A stretch of 14,466 nucleotides of DNA. Source: Sulfuritalea sp. Lineage in GTDB: Bacteria > Pseudomonadota > Gammaproteobacteria > Burkholderiales > Rhodocyclaceae. Below the pieces are notes generated by a model that searched no databases, was not told the origin of the DNA, and saw nothing but the letters and a program-made list of their open reading frames with translations. A program made the translations under genes and the position numbers. The stretch covers positions 1 to 14,466 of the forward strand of contig JALHNN010000020.1 of NCBI GenBank assembly GCA_022843505.1. The letters are read 5' to 3'. Positions within the stretch are counted from its first letter, which is position 1. Each line of letters starts with the position of its first letter. Positions 6,555 through 14,114 of this stretch are shown one piece after another.

Positions 6555-6656
6555 ATGTCCGTCCCCTATCGACCGGCCTTCCTTCCTGCCGCCGGCCACG
6601 CGCCCTCGAGGCGGCGCCGGCCCTCGGCCCGGTTGCGCGCCGTCAGGTGGGCATGA
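6555..6656 (+). other. Possible 33-codon upstream reading frame overlapping the hydrolase start (ATGA)
   Basis: An ATG at 6555-6557, preceded by AAAGG five bases upstream, opens a 33-codon frame whose TGA (6654-6656) overlaps the hydrolase ATG (6653-6655). Such overlaps often couple translation. The product is Arg/Pro/Ala-rich and looks like no known peptide, and frames of this length are common by chance in GC-rich DNA. Confidence 0.2.
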
Positions 6657-7522
6657 AAGCGATTTCCCATCAAGCCCCCGACGGCCACAAACTGGCGGTC
6701 TACCGCTTCGACCCGCCGGGGCCGGCGCGCGGCCAGGTCGTGATCGCCGCCGCGATGGCCGTGGCGCAGTCTTTCTATGCGCCCTTCGCGCGCTACCTGG
6801 CGAAGCGCGGCTATGCGACCTGGACCTTCGACTATCGCGGTATCGGCGAGTCCTTGGCGGGGCCGCGTCGCCGCGTCAAGGCCGACCTCGGCGACTGGCT
6901 GCACCAGGATTACGACGCCCTGCTGCGCACAGTGGCGGAGCGTGCCCCCGAGCTGCCGCTGTTTGTCGTCGGCCACAGCTTCGGCGGGCAGGTGGCGCCG
7001 CTGCTACCCTCCCGCGAACGCATCGCCGGACTGGTGAACATTGCCGTCGGCAGCGGTTCGACACGCCACCTCACGCCGCGTACCAGGCGATCGGCGCCGC
7101 TGTTGTGGCATGTGCTGGCGCCGACGCTGTGTCCCCTGTTCGGTTACTTTCCCGGATCGCGCATCGGTGTTGTCGGCGACCTGCCGACAGGCGCCTTGAT
7201 GCAGTGGCGGCGCTGGTGCCTGACCCCCGACTACCTGCTCTCCGGGGAGCCTGGCGCGCGCGAGGCCTACGCCACGGCGCGCTTTCCGGTGCTGGCGCTG
7301 AGCTTCGCCGACGACGAACTGCTGCATGAGTCCGGTGCGCGCCTGATCCACGGCGCTTATCGCCACGGCGGGGTCGATTTCCGCTTGATCGAGCCAGCCC
7401 AGCACGGGCTCGAGCGCATCGGCCACTTCGGTTTCTTCAAGCCGCAATGCGAGGCGAATCTTTGGCCCGTTGTGGCCGAGTGGCTGGATCACGCCGCGGG
7501 CGCGGCGCGGCGCCAGGCCTGA
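6653..7522 (+). CDS. Alpha/beta hydrolase (COG4757-like predicted hydrolase)
   Basis: This 289-aa cytosolic protein should be a serine hydrolase of unknown substrate. The nucleophile elbow GHSFGG places the catalytic serine at S109. The acid is D220 or D221 in ALSFADDELL, and the histidine is H258 in RIGHFGFFKP. The pattern TFDYRGIGES near residues 61-70, the tryptophan-rich QWRRWCLTPDYLL around 183-195 and the closing IGHFGFF are those of the poorly characterised COG4757 hydrolases, and the length agrees with that group. The ATG at 6653-6655 is preceded by an AGGTGG that lies very close, and a GTG two codons upstream is an alternative. It is transcribed away from the leftward operon and converges with the hybrid kinase gene, with only 9 bp between the two stop codons. 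No signal peptide is present. Confidence 0.9.
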   Translation: MKAISHQAPDGHKLAVYRFDPPGPARGQVVIAAAMAVAQSFYAPFARYLAKRGYATWTFDYRGIGESLAGPRRRVKADLGDWLHQDYDALLRTVAERAPELPLFVVGHSFGGQVAPLLPSRERIAGLVNIAVGSGSTRHLTPRTRRSAPLLWHVLAPTLCPLFGYFPGSRIGVVGDLPTGALMQWRRWCLTPDYLLSGEPGAREAYATARFPVLALSFADDELLHESGARLIHGAYRHGGVDFRLIEPAQHGLERIGHFGFFKPQCEANLWPVVAEWLDHAAGAARRQA

Positions 7523-7531
7523 ACGCACGCG

Positions 7532-10060
7532 CTATTCGCCGAGCGCCGCGCGCAGGTCCTTGACGGTTCGCGTCAGTTTGCCGATCAGCGACCGGCAACT
7601 GCGATCGATTTCCTCCGCCGTGCCCTCCTTGAGGATCAGGGCGTGCAACTGCTTGGCGGCGTCGGACAGCTTGAGCGCGCCGACGCTCCCGGAAGAGCCT
7701 TTCAGGGTGTGCGAAATTTCCTTCAGCGCCGCGATGTTTCCCTCGCTGCGGAACTGCTCGAGGCGTGCGATGTCCTTGAAATGCGTTTCGGCGAACAGGG
7801 CCAGGATGCGCGAATACGTACGCACGTCGCCGCGCACGACATCGACCCCCCGAACGAAGTCGAGGCCAGGTACCGCCTGCAGGCGCTGGCGCCATTCCTC
7901 GGCACTGCGGTTCGGCAGCTTCGGCACGCCGCCCGCCGCGGCGGCAGCTCGCGCCGGCGTCGGCCGGGGCATCGCAGGCCGGGTGACCTCGTCGGGCGCC
8001 GGCTCCGCTGCCGGGAACTGTCGCAGCCACTTCAGCAGGGCCGCATAGAGGTCCTCGGGTTCCACGGGCTTGGCGACGAAATCGTTCATGCCGGCCTCGA
8101 GGCAGGCGCGCCGGTTTTCCTCGAAGACATTGGCTGTCAGCGCCAGGATGGGCAGGTCGCGACAGCCGGGGAGGGCGCGGATCGCGCGCGTCGCTTCCAG
8201 GCCGTCCATGCGCGGCATCTGGATGTCCATCAGGATCAGTCGATAGCGCACGGCGCTTGCCTTCTCCAGGGCTTCCAGGCCATCGACGGCAATGTCCGGG
8301 TCCATCCCGGCGCCATACAACAGCTCGAGCGCGACCTCGCGGTTGATGATGTTGTCCTCGACCAGGAGCAGTCTGGCACCGCCGTGGTGCCGGCGCAGCT
8401 CGACCTCGGCGCTCTCGATGCGGATCTCGCTCACCGGCGGCATGATGCCGTGGCCCCGATGCAGGCGGGCGGTGAACCAGAAGCGGCTGCCTTCCCCGGG
8501 CCGGCTTTCGACGCCGACCTCGCCGCCCATCAGTTCGGCGAGGCGGCGGGTGATTGCCAGCCCGAGGCCCGCGCCGCCATAGCGGCGCGTGTCGGAGGTA
8601 TCGATCTGCTCGAAGGCGCGGAACAGGTTGGGCAGTTCCTCGGCAGGAACGCCGATGCCCGAGTCCTCGACCTCGAAGCGCAGCAGCAGTTCGTCGCCGC
8701 GTTCCTCGAGCAGGAGCGCGCGCAATTCGATGCGCCCCTTCTGCGAGAACTTGATCGCGTTGCTGACATAGTTGTACAGAGCCTGGCGCAGTCGGGCGGG
8801 ATCGCCGCGCAGCCAGGTCGGCACCGAACCGGCATCGACTTCCAGTACCAGACCGCGTGCGCTGGCTTCATCGAAAGTCTGCGAGCGGATGTGGTCGAAT
8901 ATCGCCCCCAGGGCAAAATCCTGCTGCTCCAGCTGCAGCGTGTCGGCCTCTATCTTCGAAATGTCGAGGATGTCGTTGATCACGCCCAGCAGGTGATTTG
9001 CCGCGGCATCGACCTTGGCCAGCCGGTCGGCCTGTTCGTCGCTCGGGTTGCCCCGTCGCAGGAGATGGTTGAGGCCGAGGATGGCATTCATCGGCGTGCG
9101 GATCTCGTGGCTGATGTTCGCCAGGAAGCGGGTCTTGGCGAGGTTGGCCTTCTCGGCCGCCTCCTTGGCCGAGGCCAGCTCGACGGTACGCGCGATGACC
9201 TGGGATTCGAGTTGGTCGCGGTGGCGGCCGAGTTCCTCGCGGCTGGAGGCCAGAGCCTCGGTGCGCTCGGCGACCTCGTCGGCCATGCGGTTCAGGTCGC
9301 GCGTCAGATCGCCCAGTTCGTCCGTCCCTTCGTCGGCCAGGCGGGCATGCCTGTCGCCGGCGGCAAGCCGGCGCGTGCCGGCGCGGATGCGCTCCAGCCG
9401 GCGCAGGATCAGCCTGTCCATCAGCAAGCCCAGCGCCAGGAAGATCAGCGCGTAGGTCGCCAGGCTCCATGCCATGCGGTTCAGCCAGTGCTCCATTGCC
9501 GTCGCCTGGTAGCGCGCCAAGGGCAGCCGGATGCTGATCAGGCCGCGCACCTCGCCCGTCCTGAATTCCTCCGCGTTGCCGCGCGCCTGGGGGCCGTGGC
9601 AGCGCAGGCAGGACGCATCGACCCGCAGCGGCAGGCTGTAGTGCAGCACCACCTTGCCGCTCAGCCCGGCAACCGACTGCGTCCGCTCCGCGGACTGCGG
9701 ATGCTCGCGGAACCAGGCGATGGCGTCGCGTTCCAGGCGGTCGGCCTGGTTGTCCGGATTGCGCGGGCGATCCGAGACATTGCGAAAGCTCACGTCCGCG
9801 GAATACTTTGTCGCGTACTCCTCCGAGATGGCCGCCAGCGCCGTCTCCGGAACCAGGGCCCCGCCGTCGCGGTCCGCCGCCACGTGCCCGTGATACACCT
9901 TGCGCACGGCCAGCAGCAGCTGCCCCATGCTGCGTGCATCATGGAGGGGTTCGGAGTCGCGTTCTCCGGCTTCGTGGCGGAACTCATAGCCGAGATCGAC
10001 CAAGGTGGCGGCCATTGCCATCAGGGCCAGCGCCAGCCAGAACTTTCCGCGCAGGGTCAT
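7532..10060 (-). CDS. Hybrid sensor histidine kinase with periplasmic covalent-heme sensor, receiver and HPt domains
   Basis: This 842-aa membrane kinase carries a complete phosphorelay in one chain. The order is TM1 (about 7-24), a periplasmic sensor of about 165 residues with the c-heme motif CLRCH at 151-155, TM2 (about 196-217), HAMP (about 218-270), a coiled coil, HisKA with NISHEIRTPMN and phospho-acceptor H318, HATPase with N box N434, DSGIGV at 466-471 and GGAGLGL at 495-501, a receiver with D612 in LMDIQMPRMDG, and an HPt domain with H784 in SHTLKGSSGSVGA. The sensor resembles the DUF3365/Tll0287-type heme domain, so redox state or a small gas such as oxygen or NO is the likely signal; this is inferred from the motif. 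No output domain is present, so an unlinked response regulator must receive the phosphate. The gene starts 9 bp after the GGDEF-EAL stop codon with only a weak ribosome site, suggesting coupled translation. Confidence 0.95.
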   Translation of the reverse strand: MTLRGKFWLALALMAMAATLVDLGYEFRHEAGERDSEPLHDARSMGQLLLAVRKVYHGHVAADRDGGALVPETALAAISEEYATKYSADVSFRNVSDRPRNPDNQADRLERDAIAWFREHPQSAERTQSVAGLSGKVVLHYSLPLRVDASCLRCHGPQARGNAEEFRTGEVRGLISIRLPLARYQATAMEHWLNRMAWSLATYALIFLALGLLMDRLILRRLERIRAGTRRLAAGDRHARLADEGTDELGDLTRDLNRMADEVAERTEALASSREELGRHRDQLESQVIARTVELASAKEAAEKANLAKTRFLANISHEIRTPMNAILGLNHLLRRGNPSDEQADRLAKVDAAANHLLGVINDILDISKIEADTLQLEQQDFALGAIFDHIRSQTFDEASARGLVLEVDAGSVPTWLRGDPARLRQALYNYVSNAIKFSQKGRIELRALLLEERGDELLLRFEVEDSGIGVPAEELPNLFRAFEQIDTSDTRRYGGAGLGLAITRRLAELMGGEVGVESRPGEGSRFWFTARLHRGHGIMPPVSEIRIESAEVELRRHHGGARLLLVEDNIINREVALELLYGAGMDPDIAVDGLEALEKASAVRYRLILMDIQMPRMDGLEATRAIRALPGCRDLPILALTANVFEENRRACLEAGMNDFVAKPVEPEDLYAALLKWLRQFPAAEPAPDEVTRPAMPRPTPARAAAAAGGVPKLPNRSAEEWRQRLQAVPGLDFVRGVDVVRGDVRTYSRILALFAETHFKDIARLEQFRSEGNIAALKEISHTLKGSSGSVGALKLSDAAKQLHALILKEGTAEEIDRSCRSLIGKLTRTVKDLRAALGE

Positions 10061-10069
10061 GCGTTCGGC

Positions 10070-13057
10070 CTAGTGCAGGTTCTTGCCGGCGGAATAGATG
10101 GCGCCGTCATCGACCACCAGGCGGTTGGCCTGGATGTCGGCCAGCGCCGTGCGTATCGTGCCGTCGGCGATCCAGTGTGCGGCGTGGGGTCCGAGCAGGA
10201 TTTCGCGCGGTGCCATCGGGCGGGCAATGGCGTAGCCCTGGATGTAATCGATGCCGACCTCGGCCATGGCGCGCAGGGTCGCCGCATCCTCGACCCATTC
10301 GGCGATCGAACGCATGCCGAGGTTGCGCGACAGGTCGGCGATGGCCTGGACGATGGAGAGGCGCGAGGGGTGGCGCGCCGCCGATTCGACGATGGCGCCG
10401 TCGATCTTGATGACGTCGGCCTGCAGGTCGGAGAGATACATGAAGGAGGTGTAGCCGGCGCCGAAGTCGTCGAGCGCCAGCTTGACGTCGAATTCGCGCA
10501 GGCGCTCGAGCACGCGTCGCGTCTGGCTGAAGTCGCGCAGGGCGACGCCTTCGGTGATCTCGGCGCAAAGCCGCGCCGCGGCGCGCGGATGGGCGCGCAG
10601 CATGGCATAGGCATCGGCCATGAACTGTTCGTCGTTGATCGATGCGCCCGAGAAATTGACGGTGACGAAACGCGTGGCGGCGAGCTGGGTCAGGTGCGTG
10701 TCCAGCCATTCCAGCACCGTTGCCAGCACCCAGCGATCGATCACGCCGACCCGGCCGTGGGCTTCCGCCACCGAGATCACGCGGCCGGCGGGCAGGGGGC
10801 TGCCATCCGGCGCGCGGGCGCGCAGCAGTACTTCGAAGTCGAGGCCGCCCTGCGGGTCAGCCAGCGACATGATCGGCTGCATGGCGATGGCAAGGAATTC
10901 CGGCGCCCGCTCCGGCGTCAGGCGCGCCACCAGCACGCGCTCCTCCTCGTGCTCCTGAAAGGCCGGCGCGTCGGCCCCGTAGGCGACGACGCGGCCGGAG
11001 ACCGCAAGGCGCTTGGCTTCGCGGCAGGCCCGGTCGGCGGCCGAGATCAGGTCGGGCACCTCGATGCCCGGCGTCACTTCGACGGCGCCGAAGGAGACGC
11101 CGATGCGGAAGGCCAGGTCCTGGACGCGGAATGGGCTGGCGTCGATCACCTCGACCAGCTCGCGGCAGCGCGCCGTGGCTTCGACCAGGCCCATGCCGGG
11201 CAGCAGGATGAGGAATTCGTCGCCGCCGATGCGCCCGAGCAGGTTCTCGTTGCCCAGCGACTTCGTCATGCGGCTGCACACCTGGCGCAGGACTTCGTCG
11301 CCGGCGGTGTGGCCGAAGAGGTCATTGACCGTCTTGAATCGGTCGAGATCCATGTAGGCCAGGGTCACAGGCGTCTGCTCGCCGGCGGAGCGGATCGCGC
11401 CGCGCAGCGCCTGCTCGATGGCGCGGCGCGAAAGGGTGCCGGTGAGCTGGTCGTGATCGGCCAGGTACATCAGCTTGCGGTTGGCCGTCACCGCTTCGGT
11501 GATGTCTTCGATCGAGCCTTCGATCAGGCCATCGCCGATGGACGCTCGCGCCTCGTACCAGGCGCCTTGGTCGGCCGACTGGAAGCGCAGCTGGGCCCGC
11601 GGTCCTTCGGCCAGCAGGCTGGCCAGGGATTCCCAGGTGCCGGGCTCGAAGTAGTCCTGCCAGCGCGCGCGGCCTTCGAGCACCCGCTGGCCAAGCAGGC
11701 GCCCGAGCGCGGGGTTGCCGCGCAACAGGCGGCCGGTGGCGTCGGCGGTGAAAAAGGCCACCGGCACCTGGTCGTAGGTTTTCTGCAGCGCCTTTTCCGC
11801 ACCCTCGCGCCCGGAGCGCTCGATGCGCATCTGTTCGGCCAGCGCCATCGCCACCAGCAGTCCGGAACTCAGCGCCGCGGTGACGCTGTTCACGTAGGGC
11901 AGCGGCCCGGGCAGGCCGAACATGGCCTTGATCACTTCGGCGAAGCCGGCGACGGCTGTCACCACCAGCGAGCCGGCGAACCACATCGCGATGCGCGAAC
12001 GCGAGACCAGCAGGATGCTGCCCAGGTAATAGACGATGATGCCGTAGCCGATGAAGGAACACAGCCAGAGCATGGGGATGAAGTGGCGGTAGGGCAGCAG
12101 CAGGGCCGCGGCGAACATCGGCAGGTAGAGCAGTTCCAGCACCCGCAGCAGCGTGCCTTTGCCGACCTTGCCCAGGTCGTTCTGGAACAGGCGCGTAAAC
12201 AGGTAGACCGTCAGCGGGAAGTTGCTGGCGAAGATGATTTTCCGCATGCCGTCGAGCCAGCCGGTCGGCACCTGGTGACCGAGCCAGAGCGTGTCCCAGC
12301 CCGCCGAGTTGGCGCCGAGCCGCGCATTCACGATCAGCCAGGCGGCGAAGACGATGTACAGCGGTTCGCGGTTGACCAGGGCGGCCAGCAGCATGAAGAT
12401 CGCCAGCACCGTCAGGCCGCCCTCGAGCAGGCCCATGTCGTTGGCGAAGTTGCGCGTCGACAGGGCGAAATCCGCGGCCTTCCATGCCGTCACGGAAAGG
12501 CGCGCCGGGCCGACAAAGGTGGCGCGGCATAGCAGGGGGACGCCGGAGAGGTTGCCCGCCGCGGTGGCGAAGCCGGTGTTGGTCTGGGTCAGCCCGCCCG
12601 TGGTGCCGGCGCGCGTCGCGGTTCCGAGCGGCACCAGCGCATTGCCGCGCCAGCAGGAGAGGGTGCGCATGTGGCGCGACGGAAAGTACACCAGCGGCGT
12701 TCCGGCACTGTCGTTGTCGAGCCTGGGCGGCGTGAACGCAAACCAGACCGGGGCTTCGGAGAGCTGGGTGTCGAAGGATGTGACCGGCTTCGCCCCGCGC
12801 AAGGCATCGCGGGCCGCCGCCGGTTCGATCTGCCCGTCGTCGGGGACGAAGGACAGCGCGGTGAATGGCAGGTCCGCCGGCGGCCTGACGGCGGTATCGG
12901 AATCCCAGGCGAAGAGGGCCAGCAGCATGATCCCGCCTAGCGCGAGCGGGATCGCGATGACGGAAAGCCGGGCCAGCCACTGCGTATTGCGCTGCAGGAA
13001 GTCGCGCAGCAACTGGCGCGAAGCCAGCAACAGCAGACGCCGCGTACGGGAGGTCAT
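10070..13057 (-). CDS. Membrane-bound bifunctional diguanylate cyclase/phosphodiesterase (PAS-GGDEF-EAL)
   Basis: This 995-aa protein should control cyclic di-GMP. A first TM helix (31-50) leads to an extracytoplasmic region of about 155 residues, then about seven TM helices between 208 and 408, resembling the 7TMR-DISM layout. A PAS domain (about 423-520) connects to GGDEF (about 528-690) with the active-site GGDEF intact at 611-615. No RxxD inhibitory site is seen five residues upstream (GNEN at 602-605). The EAL domain (about 715-955) keeps the catalytic set: E742 in FEVLLRA, NFSG at 801-804, EITEG at 833-837, LDDFGAGYTS at 862-871, K884 in VIKIDG, E920 in AEWVED and QGY at 940-942. Both activities are therefore possible; which dominates cannot be read here. 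It is co-transcribed with the heme-sensing kinase. The ATG at 13055-13057 lacks a good ribosome site, and a short upstream frame overlaps it. Confidence 0.95.
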   Translation of the reverse strand: MTSRTRRLLLLASRQLLRDFLQRNTQWLARLSVIAIPLALGGIMLLALFAWDSDTAVRPPADLPFTALSFVPDDGQIEPAAARDALRGAKPVTSFDTQLSEAPVWFAFTPPRLDNDSAGTPLVYFPSRHMRTLSCWRGNALVPLGTATRAGTTGGLTQTNTGFATAAGNLSGVPLLCRATFVGPARLSVTAWKAADFALSTRNFANDMGLLEGGLTVLAIFMLLAALVNREPLYIVFAAWLIVNARLGANSAGWDTLWLGHQVPTGWLDGMRKIIFASNFPLTVYLFTRLFQNDLGKVGKGTLLRVLELLYLPMFAAALLLPYRHFIPMLWLCSFIGYGIIVYYLGSILLVSRSRIAMWFAGSLVVTAVAGFAEVIKAMFGLPGPLPYVNSVTAALSSGLLVAMALAEQMRIERSGREGAEKALQKTYDQVPVAFFTADATGRLLRGNPALGRLLGQRVLEGRARWQDYFEPGTWESLASLLAEGPRAQLRFQSADQGAWYEARASIGDGLIEGSIEDITEAVTANRKLMYLADHDQLTGTLSRRAIEQALRGAIRSAGEQTPVTLAYMDLDRFKTVNDLFGHTAGDEVLRQVCSRMTKSLGNENLLGRIGGDEFLILLPGMGLVEATARCRELVEVIDASPFRVQDLAFRIGVSFGAVEVTPGIEVPDLISAADRACREAKRLAVSGRVVAYGADAPAFQEHEEERVLVARLTPERAPEFLAIAMQPIMSLADPQGGLDFEVLLRARAPDGSPLPAGRVISVAEAHGRVGVIDRWVLATVLEWLDTHLTQLAATRFVTVNFSGASINDEQFMADAYAMLRAHPRAAARLCAEITEGVALRDFSQTRRVLERLREFDVKLALDDFGAGYTSFMYLSDLQADVIKIDGAIVESAARHPSRLSIVQAIADLSRNLGMRSIAEWVEDAATLRAMAEVGIDYIQGYAIARPMAPREILLGPHAAHWIADGTIRTALADIQANRLVVDDGAIYSAGKNLH

Positions 13058-13101
13058 TTGGCCGCGTCCGGGGGGGGGCGGGGGCGGCGTTTACGGGTCA
13101 T
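13054..13101 (-). other. Upstream 15-codon frame with a nine-base homopolymer tract overlapping the GGDEF-EAL start
   Basis: On the minus strand an ATG at 13099-13101 opens MTRKRRPRPPPDAAK, whose TGA (13054-13056) overlaps the GGDEF-EAL start codon as ATGA. The frame contains a run of nine C residues (G at 13070-13078 on the plus strand). Gain of one base would fuse it in frame to the GGDEF-EAL protein. There is no clear ribosome site before it. Confidence 0.25.
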
Positions 13102-13135
13102 GCGCGAATCTTAGCGTGAAACAACAAGTGGGTCG

Positions 13136-13200
13136 CTGACGATTTCGAGCGAAGCGAGCCGGTCAGGAACCCCCCGCGAGGGGGGCGAAGGGGGGCGGGC
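13136..13200. repeat. Structured G/C-rich intergenic sequence, possible dispersed repeat
   Basis: This stretch lies in the 216-bp gap between the acyl amino acid synthase and GGDEF-EAL genes. CTGAC (13136-13140) and GTCAG (13162-13166) enclose TTCGAGCGAA. A run of six C (13170-13175) then faces two runs of six G (13180-13185 and 13190-13195), the first across a GCGA loop. No T-run follows on the minus strand, so it is not a standard intrinsic terminator. I see no gene in the rest of the gap. Confidence 0.4.
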
Positions 13201-13273
13201 CGAGTTTGCAGCCCATGGCCCAACTATTGTGTGAGCGTTTCATGCCCCGGGGTGGCTGACGAAGGCACGGGCG

Positions 13274-14008
13274 TTAGCGTATGTCGCGGTGTCGGGTCCT
13301 CGCGGTGGGCTGCGCGCCCTCCAGTTCGCGCTCCTCGCGCGGCTTGGCGACGGGAAATGGCGTCAGCTCGATGTCGGGGTGCTGCATTTCGAAGAACAGG
13401 GAATACCAGGGGTGATCGACCGCCTGCCAGTGCCGTTTGGTGGCGACCACATCGCAGGCCATGACCCGGTGCGGAATCATGCCGACGTGGGCCATCGGGA
13501 TGTAGTCGCCGCCGGGAAAGACATCCTCGAACAGCAGCCAGTGATAGAAGCGATCCATCGGGTGGCGCGCCGTTACCACCATGGTCTCGATGCCGCCCGC
13601 CTCGCACTGCAGGTACATGGCTTTCATCAGCATGGCCTTGACGACGCGCCCGACGGCGGCCTGGCTTACCGCCAGGCGCGTGGCCTCGGTGAGGACGCGT
13701 CCGCGCAGATCGGCGGGCAGGGTCACGGATTGTTCGAGGTCGAGCGGCTGGAACTGGTTGGTGCGGTAGCGCATGCTGCCCAGGGGCATGCCGTCGAGCT
13801 TGGCCAGGGCCACCAGCACGCGGCTGCTGCCGTCGAGATCACTGGGCTCGGGGGCGGCGAAGCGGGCGGCGAGTTCGGGGACGTGGCGCCCGTAGGCACT
13901 GCGCCGGATGGCTACGGCCTTGGCCAGTTCCGCTTCATCACGTACGCAGCGTACGACGAAAGGCAGAGATTCGGAGTTGCCGCCGGAGCTTCGGGATTGG
14001 GTTGTCAT
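13274..14008 (-). CDS. N-acyl amino acid synthase, FeeM-like (GNAT/LuxI fold)
   Basis: This 244-aa cytosolic protein matches the FeeM type of N-acyl amino acid synthase, which joins a fatty acyl chain from acyl carrier protein to an amino acid. Visible hallmarks are VRDEAELAKAVAIRRSAYG at 22-40, SSRVLVALAKLDGMPLGSMRYRTN at 61-84, LTEATRLAV at 106-114 with the acidic residue next to the RLAV strand, and MVVTARHPMDRFYHWLLFEDVFPG at 143-166. The first 16 residues and the last 30, which are charged, look disordered. FeeM is related in fold to LuxI autoinducer synthases, so the product may be a lipid signal or surfactant; the amino acid used cannot be read. A related possibility is the exosortase-associated acyltransferase group. 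The ATG at 14006-14008 has no Shine-Dalgarno sequence but lies seven bases after a -10 element, so a leaderless mRNA is likely. In-frame ATG codons further upstream would overlap the promoter. Confidence 0.8.
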   Translation of the reverse strand: MTTQSRSSGGNSESLPFVVRCVRDEAELAKAVAIRRSAYGRHVPELAARFAAPEPSDLDGSSRVLVALAKLDGMPLGSMRYRTNQFQPLDLEQSVTLPADLRGRVLTEATRLAVSQAAVGRVVKAMLMKAMYLQCEAGGIETMVVTARHPMDRFYHWLLFEDVFPGGDYIPMAHVGMIPHRVMACDVVATKRHWQAVDHPWYSLFFEMQHPDIELTPFPVAKPREERELEGAQPTARTRHRDIR

Positions 14009-14015
14009 GGGACAC

Positions 14016-14044
14016 AATATGCCGTGTTCCACTTTCATTGACAA
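14016..14044 (-). promoter_or_regulatory. Candidate sigma70 promoter giving a leaderless mRNA
   Basis: On the minus strand TTGTCA (14039-14044, five of six consensus) and CATATT (14016-14021, four of six) are separated by the ideal 17 bp. Only seven bases lie between the -10 hexamer and the ATG at 14008, so transcription would begin at or next to the start codon. This fits the missing ribosome binding site of the FeeM-like gene. Confidence 0.5.
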
Positions 14045-14114
14045 GCACTTGGAGGCGGTTGTTGCGATGCGGGATGAAAAATTGCAACAGCCCCCCGTAC
14101 GCAACTGGAATGGT

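Noticed and set aside
7643..12532. A 1629-codon open frame on the plus strand across the kinase and GGDEF-EAL genes
   Set aside because: It is antisense to two genes with intact catalytic motifs, is rich in His, Gln, Arg, Gly and Ala as expected for the complement of GC-rich coding DNA, and shows no domain. Its length reflects codon bias.
13170..13185. C6-GCGA-G6 hairpin as an intrinsic terminator of the FeeM-like gene
   Set aside because: No T-run follows on the minus strand, so the structure alone does not make a rho-independent terminator.
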